Of a DNA stretch of 64,000 nt, positions 11,849-24,183 are shown piece by piece. Position 1 is the first letter of the stretch, and each line of letters begins with the position of its first letter. This stretch comes from Utricularia gibba (Eukaryota; Streptophyta; Magnoliopsida; Lamiales; Lentibulariaceae). Location of the stretch: the NCBI GenBank assembly GCA_002189035.1, contig NEEC01000010.1, positions 1-64,000 of the forward strand, in the 5' to 3' direction. Position numbers and translations under genes: made by a program. A model generated the notes under the pieces. The model was given only the letters and a program-made list of their open reading frames with translations, searched no databases and was not told the origin of the DNA.

Positions 11849-12861
11849 ATGTCTTCCAGCGTGAATTTGAGATCCATTCTAGAGTCCAACAAGTTGGTTG
11901 GCTCGAATTTTACTGATTGGCACCGCAATCTGAGAATTGTTCTCAAGGCGGAGAAGATTGCTTACATCCTTGAGCAAGATGTTCCTGCACAACCCAGGGC
12001 TAATGCAGCTGAAGATGTTCGGCGTGCATATCAGAAGTATCTAGATGATGCTGAGCTTGTCTCCTGTATCATGCTTGCTTCGATGGCACTTGATCTCCAA
12101 AAACAGCATGAGGCGATGACTTGCCAACAAATGATAACACACCTCAAGGATCTGATTGGTGAGCACACACGACTTGAAAGGTTCAAGACATCAAAGCTGT
12201 TGTTCAATTGTCGCTTGGTAGAAGGATGTTCTGCTGCTGATCATGCGACATTGATATTGAGTTGCATTTAGAAGTTGTCCACTCTTGGTTTTGTGTTGGA
12301 TAAGGACTTGAGTATTGACTTAATCCTTACCCCACTACTTGATAGCTACTCACAGTTTGTGATGAACTATCAGATGAACAAGATGGATCAAACTGTTCCT
12401 CAATTGATTCAGTTACTCAAGTCTGTTGAGACAACTATCACAAAGGAACAAAAGAATGTCATGCTTGTCTCTTCAAGGAAAAAGGTTTCCAAGAAGAAGA
12501 GTCAAGACAAGAAACTCAAAGCTAAAAGTAAGATCAAGAAGAAGAAGCCTGTTGAAAAACCGGCTAAGGGTGAATGCTTTCATTGTGGGAAATCTGGTCA
12601 TTGGAAGAGAAACTGCAAAGCCTATCTAGAGTCAATCAAGGGCAAGAAGCAGAATGAGAATTCAGCTTCAGGTATACACATGATTGAGATTAATACTACT
12701 ATCAAGAATGGTTCTTGGGTGTTAGATTTTGGTTGTGGTGCTCACATTTGCACTAACATGCAGGACCTAATGAGTAGTAGAAACTTGAAGAAAGGCGATG
12801 TTGACCTAAGAGTTGGGAATGGTGCAGGAGTTGCTGCCATGGCAGTTGGGACAAGAAGTAG
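11849..12861 (+). pseudogene. Ty1/copia gag and start of protease, broken
   Basis: I place the start at the ATG at 11,849 (MSSSVNLRSILESN) rather than the ATG at 11,813, because the gag-type sequence begins there. A UBN2-like gag region follows, then an in-frame TAG at 12,269-12,271. The same frame continues through a Lys-rich stretch to a CCHC zinc knuckle (CFHCGKSGHWKRNC, about 12,575-12,616) and the beginning of an aspartic protease. The protease active-site triplet expected as D-S-G reads DFG. At about 12,861 the element stops: the next bases belong to an integrase read from the other strand. The stop, the altered active site and the rearrangement make it non-functional. Confidence 0.88.
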
Positions 12862-14205
12862 TATCCCATGGTTTCTTGTGGATATCCCAGAAAGAGACAC
12901 TTGTCAGATTTGTTCTCCAACTTATCTGACTTCAACCTTCTTACATAAGCAGGGCATCCCCAAGCTTTGAGGTAGGAGAAACTCGGTTTTCTACCAGTCC
13001 AAATCTCATAAGGAGTGGTTTCAACCGATTTCGATGGGGCTTTTTTCAAAACATGAGCTGCTGCCTCTAAAGCATATCCCCACATGGACTTTGGTAGTTC
13101 TGCAAAACTCGTCATGGATCGAACCATGTCAAGCAAAGTTCGATTTCTCCTCTCAGAAACAACATTGTGCTCAGGTGTATTAGGAGGAGTTCTTTCTGAG
13201 ACAATACCATTGTCCTTGAGATGATTCTTGAATTCATTACTCAAGTATTACCCACCACGATCTGATCGAAGTTTCTTGATGGAACGCTCAAGCTGGTTCT
13301 CGACCTCCATCCGAAACTCTTTGAACTTTTCAAAGGCTTCAGATTTTCGTTTCATCAAGTAAATGCGTCCATATCTTGAATGATCATCTGTAAAAGTGAT
13401 GAAATACGAGAAACCCCCTCTAGCAGTGATGCTCATTGGACCGCATACATCAAAATGTATTAAATCCAATAAGTTTTCAGCTCTTGCTCCTTTTCCAAGA
13501 AAAGGTTGCTTTTTCATTTTTCCCAATAAACAAGATTCGCATGTTTCATAAGATTCAAAATCTTCTAAGTCCAAATATGCCAATCGATATAAGTACTCAA
13601 CACGCTTCTTGTTTATATGGCCTAAATGACAATGCCAGAGGTAAGAATTCAAGACATTGTCAATCCTTGGCCTTTTTATGCACATGTTAATCTGTTCCGA
13701 ATCATGATGATCCAAAACATATATTCCGTTTACTATCGTAGCAGTACCAAATGCACATTCCCTCGTCGTATGGAACAACAATTGTTCTTTATAGAAAACT
13801 CGAAACCAATCTTGTCCAAACAAGAAATAGAGACGATGTTCTTAGACAATGAAGGAACACAATAAACAGAATCTAATTCAAGAGATAATCCAGAAGGTAG
13901 GGCGATGTGGCAAGTCCCAACTGCCATGGCAACAACTCGTGCACCATTCCCAACTCTTAGGTCAACATTGCCTTTCTTCAAGATTCTACTACTCATTAGG
14001 TCCTGCATGTTAGTGCAAATGTGAGCACCACAACCAAAATCTAACACCCAAGAACCATTCTTGATAGTAGTGTTAATCTCAATCATGTGTATACCTGAAG
14101 CTGAATTCTCATTCTGCTTCTTGCCCTTGATTGACTCTAGATAGGCTTTGCAGTTTCTCTTCCAATGACCAGATTTCCCACAATGAAAGCATTCACCCTT
14201 AGCTG
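12560..14205. repeat. Inverted repeat, arms 12,560-12,860 and 13,917-14,205
   Basis: The zinc-knuckle/protease segment occurs on + at 12,560-12,860 and as its reverse complement at 13,917-14,205, differing by only a few bases. The loop between them (~1,056 bp) is unique integrase and protease sequence. Confidence 0.88.
12862..14205 (-). pseudogene. Inverted Ty1/copia zinc knuckle-protease-integrase block
   Basis: Reading down from 14,205 on the minus strand gives the CCHC knuckle, a protease (14,086-13,733, again DFG), a GAG-pre-integrase zinc-binding region (HLGH and CESC, about 13,640-13,530), and an integrase core with HFDVCGP, DDHSRYG and the Glu of SERRNRTLLDM. It ends near CLFLGYPQ at 12,862. 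A frameshift lies near 13,775 and an in-frame TAA near 13,245. There is no RT or RNase H. The first ~290 bp duplicate the + strand block ending at 12,861 in opposite orientation. Confidence 0.88.
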
Positions 14206-14477
14206 GTTTTTTGTGGATGAATAGCCTAATCCTATGACATCTTTGTAGTTAAAGATTTTACTCATATTTTTGTTAAAGTGCTAATGACACTTGGTGATGA
14301 AATGTGCAATGGAGTTGCATACATCAATTAAACTTGTTTATTATGAGATATAGCACAAAATGCAAGACCAGCATCTTAAATTAAAATTATGTTTATACAA
14401 ACTACATGATGAAGGTCACCATAAAGCATGTGAATTACTAGAGTCCCCAAGCTTCTCTAGAGTGTCTAGGCATTCTT
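14206..14477. other. No gene seen
   Basis: AT-rich DNA between the inverted copia block and a TRIM LTR. A minus-strand stretch just right of 14,205 may be unrelated retroelement sequence. Nothing else is recognised. Confidence 0.5.
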
Positions 14478-14640
14478 TGTAACGACCTATGCTTACCTTG
14501 CACGATATTGTCTATTTCGAGCATCCCACCCTCACGGCTTTAGGCTCTCCCCTTCCAGGAAAAAGGCCTCATTCAAAAATAGGAAAGGACCCCTCGTATA
14601 AAACTATCTCTCGACCTCGTCCGTAACCGATGTCGGAGCT
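14478..14640 (-). mobile_element. TRIM-type solo LTR (copy 1)
   Basis: It starts TGTAACGACC and contains CTTGCACGATATTGTCT followed by a pyrimidine-rich stretch and GTAACCGATGTCGGA. The same order occurs at 26,084, 28,857 and 61,746. It resembles the short LTRs of TRIM elements that share the ACGATATTGTCCGC motif. The orientation is inferred from the primer site beside copy 4. The right end is approximate. Confidence 0.65.
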
Positions 14641-14644
14641 TATT

Positions 14645-15080
14645 GGTAAATTTTGAATTGTGTTCAAATTTATATGCTGTAGGAATTATGATAAGATTAT
14701 AATGTGAGATTCTTCAAGCATTTATGTTCACGTTAAAAATTTCCTAACTAAAGTATTTGTGAAATGAGGATATTACAAATGCCGATAAATTGACTTATAT
14801 TGAGTTCCCTAAATTGTTTATGTAATGGTTCTCACAATTGATGTAATGAGATTATTAGAAACAATGTGCGGGTGTCGATTAGAGAATCGATTCATTGGAT
14901 GATTCGTCTTTAAAATGGTACTATGGGAAACTAACCAAGTATCAGTAGCAAGATCTCCAATATGATAGCTGTACAATTAAATTTAGACTTGGGTCAATAA
15001 AGTTATCTTGATCTTAAGTTCGCATTTTTGCTCGTTACTAATGGGAGTCTAACTATGGCTTGCCTAGTATTTTCAAATCT
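14645..15080 (+). mobile_element. Copia LTR fragment, 5' portion
   Basis: It matches, in the same orientation, the 58,100-58,560 part of the copia LTR at 58,051. Shared blocks include GAATTATGATAAGATTATAA-like and GATTAGAGAATCGATTCA. It stops at GCTTGCCTAGTAT. Both LTR ends are missing. Confidence 0.8.
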
Positions 15081-15699
15081 TAAAACACTGAAAGCTATAT
15101 ATTATCAATGACGAACACTAAAAGAGGTACAATCATAAAATACGGAGGCAATCATGTAAACATAGATTTGCATGTAAAACATAGAGTAGAAATTCAGAAC
15201 TCATTGTCCTACTTACTTCCAACCAAATCTTCTTCTTCCAAATTTATTAAGTGTCACTTTCTATCCGATTTAGTACGTATTTTTGGTTATTAATTTAGTA
15301 TGAAGGTGCTTAATTGGAAACAAAATTAAGTGTTATTGCATTTTTATTTTAGAAAATACAATTATTTTGCTATTATGTGTTTTTGCATTATATTTTCTTT
15401 TATTATTGTATAAAAAACCAGATCATCTATAAAACATATGGGGAAAACATGACTTCTAAATAAGTTAAATTGACCATGAGTACGATAACACCTCTTGGTC
15501 ATCGTTTATTAGTAGTCGGCTACTAGTAATGTATTTTGACACAGAGGAAGGTGAAGAGCACCACCTCTTACCTCTTGGTTTGAGAGATTTAATTTTGTAT
15601 GATTGGAAGATTTTGTTAATGAATGGATACTCTCATGTCATATCTCATGTCTCTTTTTAAAAGCCAAATCATAAAGTTTTACATGGAGTGCATAAGTTA
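15081..15699. other. No gene seen
   Basis: AT-rich DNA. A short frame at 15,108-15,293 has no recognisable domain. Confidence 0.5.
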
Positions 15700-16490
15700 G
15701 AAGTTTTGGTTGAACTTACTGCAATGAGCAACACTTTGAAATTTGGTTTCCAATCCATCCCACATGAACAAGGAAGATATCATGGAGCTTCAACCTAAGT
15801 CCCCTCTCACATTGATCTAGTATTTATAATTCAAAAAATGTTTAAAGACAATGCATCCCATCATCATTGAAGTGGCATATATAACTATGGAAATTACCAA
15901 ATGCTGAGAAGAGACTACCTTGATTTCTATTTGAGACAACTAGCACCACCTGGACAAGCACCATCATTAGAGGACTCATATATTGTTCCTCAAAAAACAA
16001 TCGCCACCCCATCATTAGGGAACTCCTATATTATTTTTTATCAACCAAACCACAACTTGGAGGCTATGATAAAATCGCTTGCTAAAGCACTGCCAATATG
16101 TATCAGCACAAAAAGACATGAATGAATAAATTAAGAGCATGGAAATGAAAGTCACTCAATTGATACTGGCTATGAATCGATTGAAAACATGAGGACTACC
16201 GTCACAACCAATGAGAAACCCAAAGCAAATTTAACGCAATTTCCTAAAGAAGCGGGAATGATTTGTGGATCCTTATCCAGAGTTTAGGGTTTAGGGTTGA
16301 CAATGATGATGAAGTTAATGAAGACATTATCTTGAAAATCCTGATGGTTCCCTTGTCCACAACATTACAAGAAGTTCATTAAACCAAGTCATTGATTATT
16401 CCATCATCTATCTCTATTAGGCTTTGTAGAAAAAGTAAGGATAAACGTCGATTAAGAGCTTTATGGAGATGATATAGAAGGTTAATGTAA
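15700..16490 (+). pseudogene. Athila-type Ty3/gypsy gag relic
   Basis: It aligns piece by piece with 30,050-30,940. Both have a frame ending RQxxPPGQA-S-E/G-NS (here RQLAPPGQAPSLEDS at about 15,930), then YQPNHNLEAMIKSLAK, then a degenerate acidic stretch (16,300-16,380). Several stops and a short duplication near 15,960-16,030 break it. No LTR or primer site is attached. Confidence 0.7.
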
Positions 16491-19472
16491 CCATTTTTTT
16501 TCTGGATATTTTGATCAAGCAAGTGCCCCATATGCGAAGACATTGAAGAATTTGCCATAACAAAGAGATGCATGTCTTCACCATGTTAAAGTAAATGACA
16601 TTTCCAATTGGTCATTTTCATATGTTCATTTTTCCTCATGTAATTGCTACCCTTTCATTTCTTCTTTGCTTTTATTTTTCTCTTTAAATCAAAGTGCTTA
16701 AAATGAGGTACCTTACAATCTTTCTCCAATAATAGACATTATCTCTTCAAAATAACTTTCAAGCTTCTTAAGGTCCTTGTGATACATTCACAATAAAGAG
16801 GGTTGTGTATTGTTGGTTTAAGAAGATATAGTCAATATAGGTAAATAAGAAGATGTGAGTAAGGGATACAATAGAGTTTGTCAACCAAAAGCAAGAAATA
16901 CAAGCATATAAAGGAGAAAAAACAAGGTTTCAGGGAATTGACTACCGATTGAACATGAAGGATTTTTTGAAGAGTGATCTTGAAACTATCTTCATAATCA
17001 TAGTAGATTTTCTTATGGTATATGGAGCACCTCAGGTTTTTCACATTTTTCCAAGTAACACTTCTGCAAATCTCATTTATTGTTTTTAATTAATAAGTGA
17101 TTTTGTATCACTATAAAACACATATTTGCATTATTCTTTAAGATATTTTTTTATCTATTTTATGTTTCACTTTTTCATTACTTTCTATTTATTTTATATC
17201 TTTTATACCAATTTAATTTTTCTAGGGAGAAAATACATTTTATGCACTTTTGGATTTTTGGGCTAATTTTAGGAAAAAGCTAGACCCAATAATTTATAAG
17301 TTTGATAAAACACTAGAATGAGTACAAGAATGAAGATTTGATCGAACATCCAACACTTAGATAAAGATTTAAGATACTTTTGAAATAGTATGGATAAGAG
17401 ATAAATAGAATATTTAATCTAAGCCCATTAATAAAACCCAATAGAAGATTTAAATTTTTTCTCATATAAATACTCTTTTACTCAACTATCAGAGATATCT
17501 TTTGATCAATTTTTCTCTTACTTTTCATATTTTGGGGTTTTTAATACTTTACAGTCAAGCAGGTGCATGTAAACCATTATGATTAAGGATCCTAGTGAAG
17601 CCATGTTTAAATAAATCTCTACATGTGTGAATTTTTTAATATTTAATTTTAGGTTTTGATTTCATTTCTGTGATATTTTATTTATACTATTATGCTCTTG
17701 ATTACTATAAAATTCAAAGAGTGTGTTTTATTTGTGGTATGAGATATGATGGAATTTATTTTAATTGGGATTTAAAGATTGGATGAGATTTATTTAATTG
17801 GGATTTCATTATATTTATCTGTAGTTGCATAGAAAATAACATGTATTTATGTATTTTTGATTTAAATGACATAATTGCTCTCCTTTGAATTAAAAACTTA
17901 GACATTAATACCTAAGATTTCTTGTTCGTTTCAAAATTCTTTTAGGTTGAAGCATACGGTGATTGATGTTTTTTTTTCTTAAATTTGATTCTTGAAAAAT
18001 ATTTTCAACTTATATATTCCGTTTTTTGAATTTATTTGTTTGGTTTGACGAAAGCCATTTTCCGCATCGAATCATTAATCCATAAATAACTATGCACATT
18101 AAATCATGAGATGCATGAAAACAAAGCATTTCCTAAATGAAATTAAAAACCCAAGCCAGTAAAATATGAAACTAGCGGTGAAAAATAAGATAAATGTGTT
18201 TAACTTACATCAAATTTCGGGATTAACTTACTGTAAAACGTGAAAGTTTTCTCTCTCCAAACCAATCAAACTATATGAAAAGACATCAAGTTTTCCGATC
18301 AATAGTTGCAAATGAGAAGAAAAAATTGATGTGTAATTATGTGCACGAACAAGAAATTTTGGCAGGTCCCTAATAGTCGAGATCTTGAAACCTCAGAATT
18401 TGTTTGTTGATGTGTAATTATGCACACGAAAAAGAATTTGTTTGTTGATGGCACGAAAAAGAAAGGTTTCATTTTATGATAAAAATGAAGGAAATGATGG
18501 TATCTAAAAATAAATGCTCAATCGGATGTTATTGTTATTGGCCAAATTTTCTTGTGAAGGGTGATTTATAGAAGATATGATGGAATATGAGAAAACATGG
18601 ATGATGGTAATTTTACAAGTATATAGAAACTGTCCAGTAATTAAATAAGATAATATCGATATGAAATTGTTATTAGAATTTTCTTTTGAAAACAATGATT
18701 CAACAAGACTAGAAAAAAACAAAAATTTGATTTGAAAAATAATAAGAAAAGTAGCATCCATCTTAATCAAAACTCATTTAAATTTATGTATGCAAACTTT
18801 GAGAATTCACCTATTTGTACAAGTTATGAGGATGCTATTATAAAATAGTACTACTCAATGATCTTTATAATAGCATCCCTTATTTAGTTGAATTATATAA
18901 TTAACCACGCCATCATAATAATTTCACCTATTATGATAACTCATATCTAATCCTTACACCTGTATGAGATTAAGCCTCCTTTATGGGTGTCAACTCAGCT
19001 CGTGGTTCATGCGTGTTAAGGCTCAATTTCTATTTTCACATCTGGGCCTTGTTCATAAGGGAGCATCTTCTTAGGCAATGCGTTTGTAGGTGTTCCACAT
19101 ATAGATGTCTTTTCTCAAATATTTTGTACCGGAGTTTTTGTTATGTGAACATAATTATCTGGCTCCTTTAGGGTGTGTCATACTCGTGTTCTATTTATTA
19201 TTGGGTTCACGAATGTGGCTCCCTCTCTCAGTGCGTATCTTCTGAAATTATGAGTATGTGAAAAGCTAATTGAGGGTTCAAAATCAATTACGATAATTGA
19301 TACCGCATTGAGCATCGAGGATGAGATGTTTGAGCTTTTGTTGCAAAAGTTTCCTTACCTACAACACTGGTTTCACTAAACAACTCAACATTCTCTCAAT
19401 CGTCCCCCCACCCCCCGCGCCCCTACAGCTACTGCTGCGGCGTCAGCGAACGCTCTCCCTATCGACGCTGCA
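16491..19472. other. AT-rich intergenic region, no gene seen
   Basis: Long A/T runs and only short unrelated frames. The last ~120 bp before DEP1 (from about 19,380) turn C-rich (CCCCCCACCCCCCGCGCCCC near 19,410) and probably form the DEP1 5' UTR and core promoter. No clear TATA box was placed. Confidence 0.55.
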
Positions 19473-22257
19473 ATGATTAGTAATACCTCTCAGGCCTACC
19501 TACAAAGTAGATGTGTCTCCGAAACCAAGGCCCTCATCGCGGATCTCTGCCGTCAATTCTATCATCTGGGCTGGGTATCTGGAACTGGCGGCAGCATCAC
19601 CGTCAAAGTTCACGATGATTCCATTCCCAAAGCCCAACAGCTAATTGTCATGTCCCCCTCAGGTTCCTCCTCATCTTTAGGCGATTTTCGGACTTCCCAG
19701 GGTATCAACGATGCGTTTTCTTTCGTCTGTTTTGTAGGTGTGCAGAAGGAAAGGATGGTGGAAGAGGATATGTATGTGCTGTCCTCTGATGGTCACCTGC
19801 TGACTCAGCCTTCATCCAAACCTTGGCCGCATAAGCCACCTAAATGTTCTGATTGCGGACCGCTTTTCATGAAGGTATTAAAATACCTGACTTGAGTCAC
19901 CACCTTCAAGCTTCGTCCATCTTGTTCACTCTTACTGTCGCTATTCATTTAGCACAATATCATTGGATGCTCATCCCCGTGTAAAATCTTCTTGCTTCAA
20001 TACTTTGATTTCGTGGTCATTTGTCTGAACAAGCAGCTCCAGCATCAGTTGAAAAAGAAAGCTGGCGGATAAGTAATGAAATTCATCTTGCTTTGCATGT
20101 TTTTTATCTTGCATTATCTTTGTCCTCATGGTAATGCTGAATGGTTCCTTGAATATGTAATTCAATATTCCAAGCGCTATCATGTACTTTAGGCATACGA
20201 AATGGGTAATGCTGGGGCTGTCATTCACAGCCATGGTATGGAATCTTGCCTTGTCACGATGCTCAATCCATCTTCAAAAGAATTTCGGGTATGGATTTGT
20301 TCTTTAATCATGAAGATGAAAGTTGGCATTATCTATAATCCCTAAGATCCTTCGTTCTTTTTCTTATAGATTACCCACATGGAAATGATAAAAGGAATTC
20401 AAGGCCATGGATATTATGATGAACTTGTTATCCCAATCATAGAGAACACTGCACATGAAAGAGAGCTCACAGATTCTCTTGCAGATGCAGTACACTCGTC
20501 TTTCCTGCCTAGAAACTGTGTATACTTTTGATGTAAAATACAAACTTCATCACTTGATAGAACCATTTTACTAAAACATTGCAGATTATAGCTTACCCAA
20601 AGGCCACGGCTGTGCTGGTCCGCAACCATGGAGTTTATATATGGGGGATTCCTGGATCAGTGCAAAGACACAGGTGGTTTTTCAGGGGTTAATATATGTT
20701 AGGAACACATTTTTATGTGCTTGTCGTCAACTTCTGTGATAGTGATCATTCGTCCAGAACTATCTATCCTGTTCCCATCCTGAGTTTTGTTTTTTTAGAG
20801 GCATGAAATTGGAAAAGTGCTTCTTATGTCATTCCACCTTTTATGTTTGTACATTTTTTCATTTGCAAATTACATGTCCAGGCTGAATGCTATCACTATC
20901 TCTTTGATGCTGCCATTAAACTTCATCAATTAGGATTAGACTGGTCATCACCATCCCATGGTCCGATTGATCACTCAAAGGGGTTCGGAGGAAACAACTG
21001 GAACCCAGAGTGTTTGCAAAAGGAAAGGCTTGTGAGGAAGATAGTCACCCACCTAATGTGAGTACCATAGCCCTTTGATGTTACATAATGAGATATCGGC
21101 CACTACTACTTATTCTTGATTGAATAAAATTGGCCAACTGCAGCGCTGCATTTTGCTGGACATTGAAGGAACTACTACTCCTATTTCATTTGTAACAGAT
21201 GTTCTTTTTCCATATGCTCGTGACAATGCTGGAAAGCATTTGGAATTAACATACGATTCTTCAGAAACACAGGATGATATCAAGATGCTCATTGCTCAAG
21301 TGAGATGGCAATCCGGAATATCACATTTTCCCATTGCATTAAAAGTAATCGTTACACATTTTCTTGGATCAGATACATGAAGATCTTGAGAAGGGAATTG
21401 CTGGAGCAGTTCCCATCCCCTCCAATGGAAAGAAAGAGGATGAAATAGCTGCTTTGGTGGCTAACGTACAGGCTATGATCAAAGCTGATCGGAAGATTAC
21501 TTCACTAAAACAACTGCAGGTTTTATGGAAAATGATCTGGCTTATTATGGCTTTTGAGCTTCTAGTATTCAAATTTTTCTGTTTCATCCTCAGGGTCATA
21601 TATGGAAAACAGGGTTTCAAAGGAAGGAGATTGAGGCAATTGTATTTGATGATGTGCCTGCAGCTCTTGAAAAATGGACTGCTCTTGGAATTAAGGTTAC
21701 TCTTGCGCTCCTTTCTGTGCTCTACTTATAGGAAGCACCATTTTTAGTGAATGTGTTTTCGTTTTAGGTTTATATATACTCCAGTGGTAGCCGGTTGGCC
21801 CAGAGGCTCTTGTTCAGCAACACGAATTTTGGAGATTTGAGAAAACATCTCTCGGGTTTTTTCGACACCACTGTCGGGTAAGCTAGTTCTGACGAGATAG
21901 CAATTATAATTAAAATTTGCTTCCCAACTCTGGGTCCGTTTGCCCTTCTCACTTTTAACAACACGTCTGCTGGTTCAGTAACAAGAGAGAAACAAAAAGC
22001 TACAAAGAAATCACCGAGTCACTTGGGGTGGATAACCCATCCGAAGTTTTATTCATCACCGATGTCTACCAAGAAGCGGCAGCTGCGAGTGCAGCAGGTA
22101 TCCAGGAAGTAGTTTCTCAACTTTTGCTTATTTTGGTGATGATCATCCGCACATATGTGTTTCAGGATTGAATGTCGCAATCACTGTACGACCTGGTAAC
22201 GGACCTCTCCCAGAAAATCATGCATTCAGGACAATAAGGTCCTTCTCTGAAATCTAA
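19473..22257 (+). CDS. DEP1: Methylthioribulose-1-phosphate dehydratase / enolase-phosphatase (DEP1), 12 exons, one-base frameshift in exon 5
   Basis: Bifunctional enzyme of the methionine salvage (Yang) cycle. The N-terminal class-II-aldolase-like domain dehydrates 5-methylthioribulose-1-phosphate. The C-terminal HAD domain is the enolase-phosphatase that forms acireductone. It is expected in the cytosol. Exons by homology and GT/AG sites: 19473-19662, 19738-19874, 20193-20288, 20370-20489, 20585-20673, 20882-21031, 21144-21299, 21373-21519, 21594-21695, 21768-21877, 21979-22097, 22166-22257. Visible motifs are GTGGSI, metal-binding IHSHGMES and NHGVYIWG (dehydratase), then [15 protein letters not shown] and ITDVYQEA (phosphatase). 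The exons total 1,508 nt, one short of 503 codons, which fits the family length (~500). The missing base lies in the G run at 20,643-20,647. As written, the frame ends at TAG 20,931-20,933 and loses the phosphatase. Intron 1 (75 bp) has no stop in frame. A second donor, GTGAGT at 21,058, would break the frame. It is a real gene or a very young pseudogene. Confidence 0.93.
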
Positions 22258-24183
22258 TGTGGAAATGCTGTCTCCTGCACTGCAAGGCTGCCAGTAATGG
22301 AAGGTTTTCTGTCTTTGTCTACTATTTGAGAGAAACTTTGGTGTTGTGTAATACACTATGCTGGCTTAGAATAAGTTGTGTCGATCAAGATCCTTGATGA
22401 TACACGTTTAATATATATGATCCTTTGGATACTCTCACGGATGGAAAACACTGATATTGTCCATATTATTAATATTTCTTTTGATCAAATTATTTAATAA
22501 CCGTCCTATCAAATCTTATAATTTTAGTAGTTAATTTATTTTCTTAATTTTAATATGTAAAATAGATTTAATTATAATATTATTATTTTAGTTTTAATTA
22601 TATTGATTTATCATATATTAGTAATGTCAAATATTTGACGAACATCGTTGGTCAAAATTAAATGTAAACATTGATCATTTTACAAGTTGAGTATGCAGTC
22701 TTAGGTAGCTTTGTTTTGAACATGCCCTCGAAGGCAGCCTTGATGTGCACTTAAAGGTGGTTTTATCTTGAAAACATGCTTGGGGGCAAGTTTGAGTGCC
22801 TAAGAAGGCAAGGCTGTTGCAAATCAAGTGCTTGATGTTTTTTCTATAACTGCATCCAAAAATAAACAAAGAAGATAAGTAAATAGTTACAAAAAAACTA
22901 CATATAATAAAGATGCAATTGAACCACATTCCATGTTCTGGGAAGAGGGTTGCATCCAAGGTCTCTAGGTAAGAACCTTGTTGATTCAACATAATCCTTC
23001 CCATTGCGTCTATGGCTTCCGTAGTTGCTCAGAGGTGAGAATATTCTCTAGGACAAACAATTCTGTTATGTGTTGCTTCCATTATGCACTAGTGTTGCAA
23101 TATTAGCATTTGAACTAGAGTTTGATTACTTTCATGATTGATGCATGAGCCCTTGTGCACATCTTCCATTGTTGTCTGCACTTGTTTTGGTGTGAGACAT
23201 TGAAGTAGATTTTTGTTTAGAGACTTCTAGTAGAGGGTTTTAACAAGTGAGTAGCCGCAAGCCACACCATCTTTATCATTAGGCAGGGCATCTATGGATG
23301 AGTATGCCCAATAATAATCAATCGAAGAAGAGGTAGAAGTTTGTAATTGGAGCAATTGCAATTGAAATTGAGGCTTTACCCATGCATCCCATGTAGATTG
23401 TGGTACCTAGAAAAATTTGAAAATCAAGATGTCCAATTATTCCAAGAAATCCGAAATGCATAGGCTTCATGTTTTGAGTTGTTAATTTTATGTGTGTGGA
23501 TTTAGCTCATCTTCATTCTTATTGATATTTGAGACTTTTGAGATGATTAAAAATGTCTTTTTTCAGCTAAGCCTTGATGGGGGAATCATATCAAAGTGTG
23601 ATGAGTATGAATGAAGAGGAAACTCATTGTGACATTGATGTATGAGGTGATGATGAAGATATATATTTAACTTAAAAAAACGAGATTATTTATCTTTAAA
23701 TTGGCATGAACATTTCAGTCATGATAGAAAAGTGACCAAGTTATATTGTGCTACCATATATGATCATGGCAAGCATGGCTCTACTTCAAATTATATGTGA
23801 TATTAGAAACAAGTATAAAGATAAAAGGACATAGTTCGTTGAGATAGTATTATGTACATCCCTTGAAATCTAGTGAGACCTTTTTCTAGAAGTAAAAAAT
23901 TCATTTATAAGTAATTTTCATCAATTTAGGTTGCAGCCTAGATTCACTTTAATATTAAGAAGAAAAGCGATTTGAAATGTTGAAGAATTCGCAAAAAAGA
24001 AAAGCATGTGTAGTCTATGTTTTTGAATGTATAAAATGCAAATTTGGATTAGTGTGTGATAGTTAGGATAGTATAAATGGGGAGAATTATATGGTTTTGA
24101 CAACTCATTAATCTTGATAATGCGTCTAATATTGCTACTACAACCTTGATATAAGATCTTCAATGAATTCAATTTTCACTGAT
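22258..24183. other. No gene seen
   Basis: DEP1 3' flank followed by AT-rich DNA. No domain was found on either strand; frames such as 23,004-22,675 look like chance. Confidence 0.55.

Noticed and set aside
12753-12861. Continuous minus-strand integrase frame down to 12,753
   Set aside because: Below 12,862 the frame reads antisense to the + strand protease. The integrase ends at the inversion boundary.
14478-14640. Cassandra element (5S-bearing TRIM)
   Set aside because: The ACGATATTGTC motif is shared with Cassandra-like LTRs, but no 5S rRNA promoter box is visible in any of the four copies.
16280-16300. TTTAGGGTTTAGGG, a telomere-like repeat
   Set aside because: Only two units, inside a decayed Athila gag relic. 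Chance is sufficient.
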